This document shows positions 23,298 through 23,356 of a DNA stretch of 23,356 nt, piece after piece; within the stretch, counting starts at the first letter, position 1, and each line of letters opens with the position of its first letter. Made by a program: the position numbers and the translations under genes. The DNA is from Caryophanales bacterium UBA2253 (GTDB lineage Bacteria; Bacillota_I; Bacilli_A; ML615J-28; CAG-698), in NCBI GenBank assembly GCA_002347755.1, contig DDXT01000037.1, positions 1 through 23,356 on the forward strand, in the 5' to 3' direction. The notes beneath the pieces were generated by a model, which saw only the letters and a program-made list of their open reading frames with translations, had not been told where the DNA came from and searched no databases.

Positions 23298-23356
23298 ATG
23301 ATAGAAAAAAACGAAATCATTATTAGATTTAGAAACGGTCAATCCAAGAGTGCAAT
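23298..23356 (+). CDS. Putative IS21-family transposase (IstA-like), 5' end only
   Basis: Only the first 19 full codons are in the window: MIEKNEIIIRFRNGQSKSA. The start with a basic helix entering a helix-turn-helix (EIIIRFRNGQSKSA) is like the N-terminus of IS21-type IstA proteins, and the direct repeats upstream fit that family. A GGTGG site stands five bases before the ATG. With so little sequence the assignment is tentative; another helix-turn-helix protein is possible. Confidence 0.5.
   Translation, partial: MIEKNEIIIRFRNGQSKSA

Larger units (their letters stand above)
23192..23356 (+). mobile_element. Left end of an insertion sequence, probably IS21-like
   Basis: TGAAATTGACCA occurs twice in direct orientation at 23192-23203 and 23226-23237, 34 bases apart, ahead of a plus-strand frame that starts like a transposase. 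IS21 elements carry several such repeats in their ends, where the transposase binds. The outermost base is not certain (a nearby TG at 23179 is another option), and the element runs off the window. Confidence 0.55.

Noticed and set aside
1..23356. CRISPR array, rRNA genes, phage structural genes
   Set aside because: No regularly spaced repeats, rRNA stretches or phage-type proteins were seen anywhere in the window.

Overview
The window looks like a chromosome segment of a monoderm, low-to-mid GC bacterium of the Bacillota/Mycoplasmatota area (Acholeplasma-, Haloplasma- or Izemoplasma-like is my guess). It uses the standard code: TGA serves as a stop, for example at the ends of the MMPL and VTT genes. 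It carries SecG, two lipobox lipoproteins, a Firmicutes-type rnr-smpB-ssrA block and strong extended -10 promoters (TGnTATAAT). The placement is inference from family resemblance; no database was consulted.

Region 1 (4-3767, minus strand) is RNA quality control and secretion: secG with its own promoter and terminator, then rnr (RNase R), smpB, a small zinc-ribbon membrane protein and the tmRNA gene ssrA. RNase R, SmpB and tmRNA act together in trans-translation.

Region 2 (3797-12282, minus strand) is a proteostasis operon: M3 oligopeptidase, an unknown helical protein, trigger factor, ClpX, a divergent trigger-factor-like protein, and Lon. A consensus promoter stands upstream and a strong terminator follows lon. 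The trigger-factor-like protein keeps what looks like the whole trigger factor layout but lacks the ribosome-docking signature; it is the most novel item here.

Region 3 (12301-16770) holds a nitroreductase and a VTT/TVP38 membrane protein (plus strand), then a TetR-type regulator divergent from an MMPL/RND-type exporter, with a promoter and an inverted-repeat operator candidate between them.

Region 4 (16701-20781, minus strand) holds two exported lipoproteins, a CotH-like kinase-fold protein and a GH5 glycoside hydrolase, interleaved with two tRNA-Arg genes (CCT and CCG), each unit with its own terminator. The GH5 signal peptide is split by an apparent one-base slip in a T run.

Region 5 (20799-23356) is more AT-rich and looks accessory: a DUF2200 gene, a frameshifted SEL1-repeat membrane protein, a 3' half of tRNA-Arg(TCT) that retains its terminator and looks like an integration scar, and at the right edge the start of an apparent IS21-like insertion sequence. 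The tRNA scar suggests that an integrated element begins near 22854 and runs out of the window to the right.
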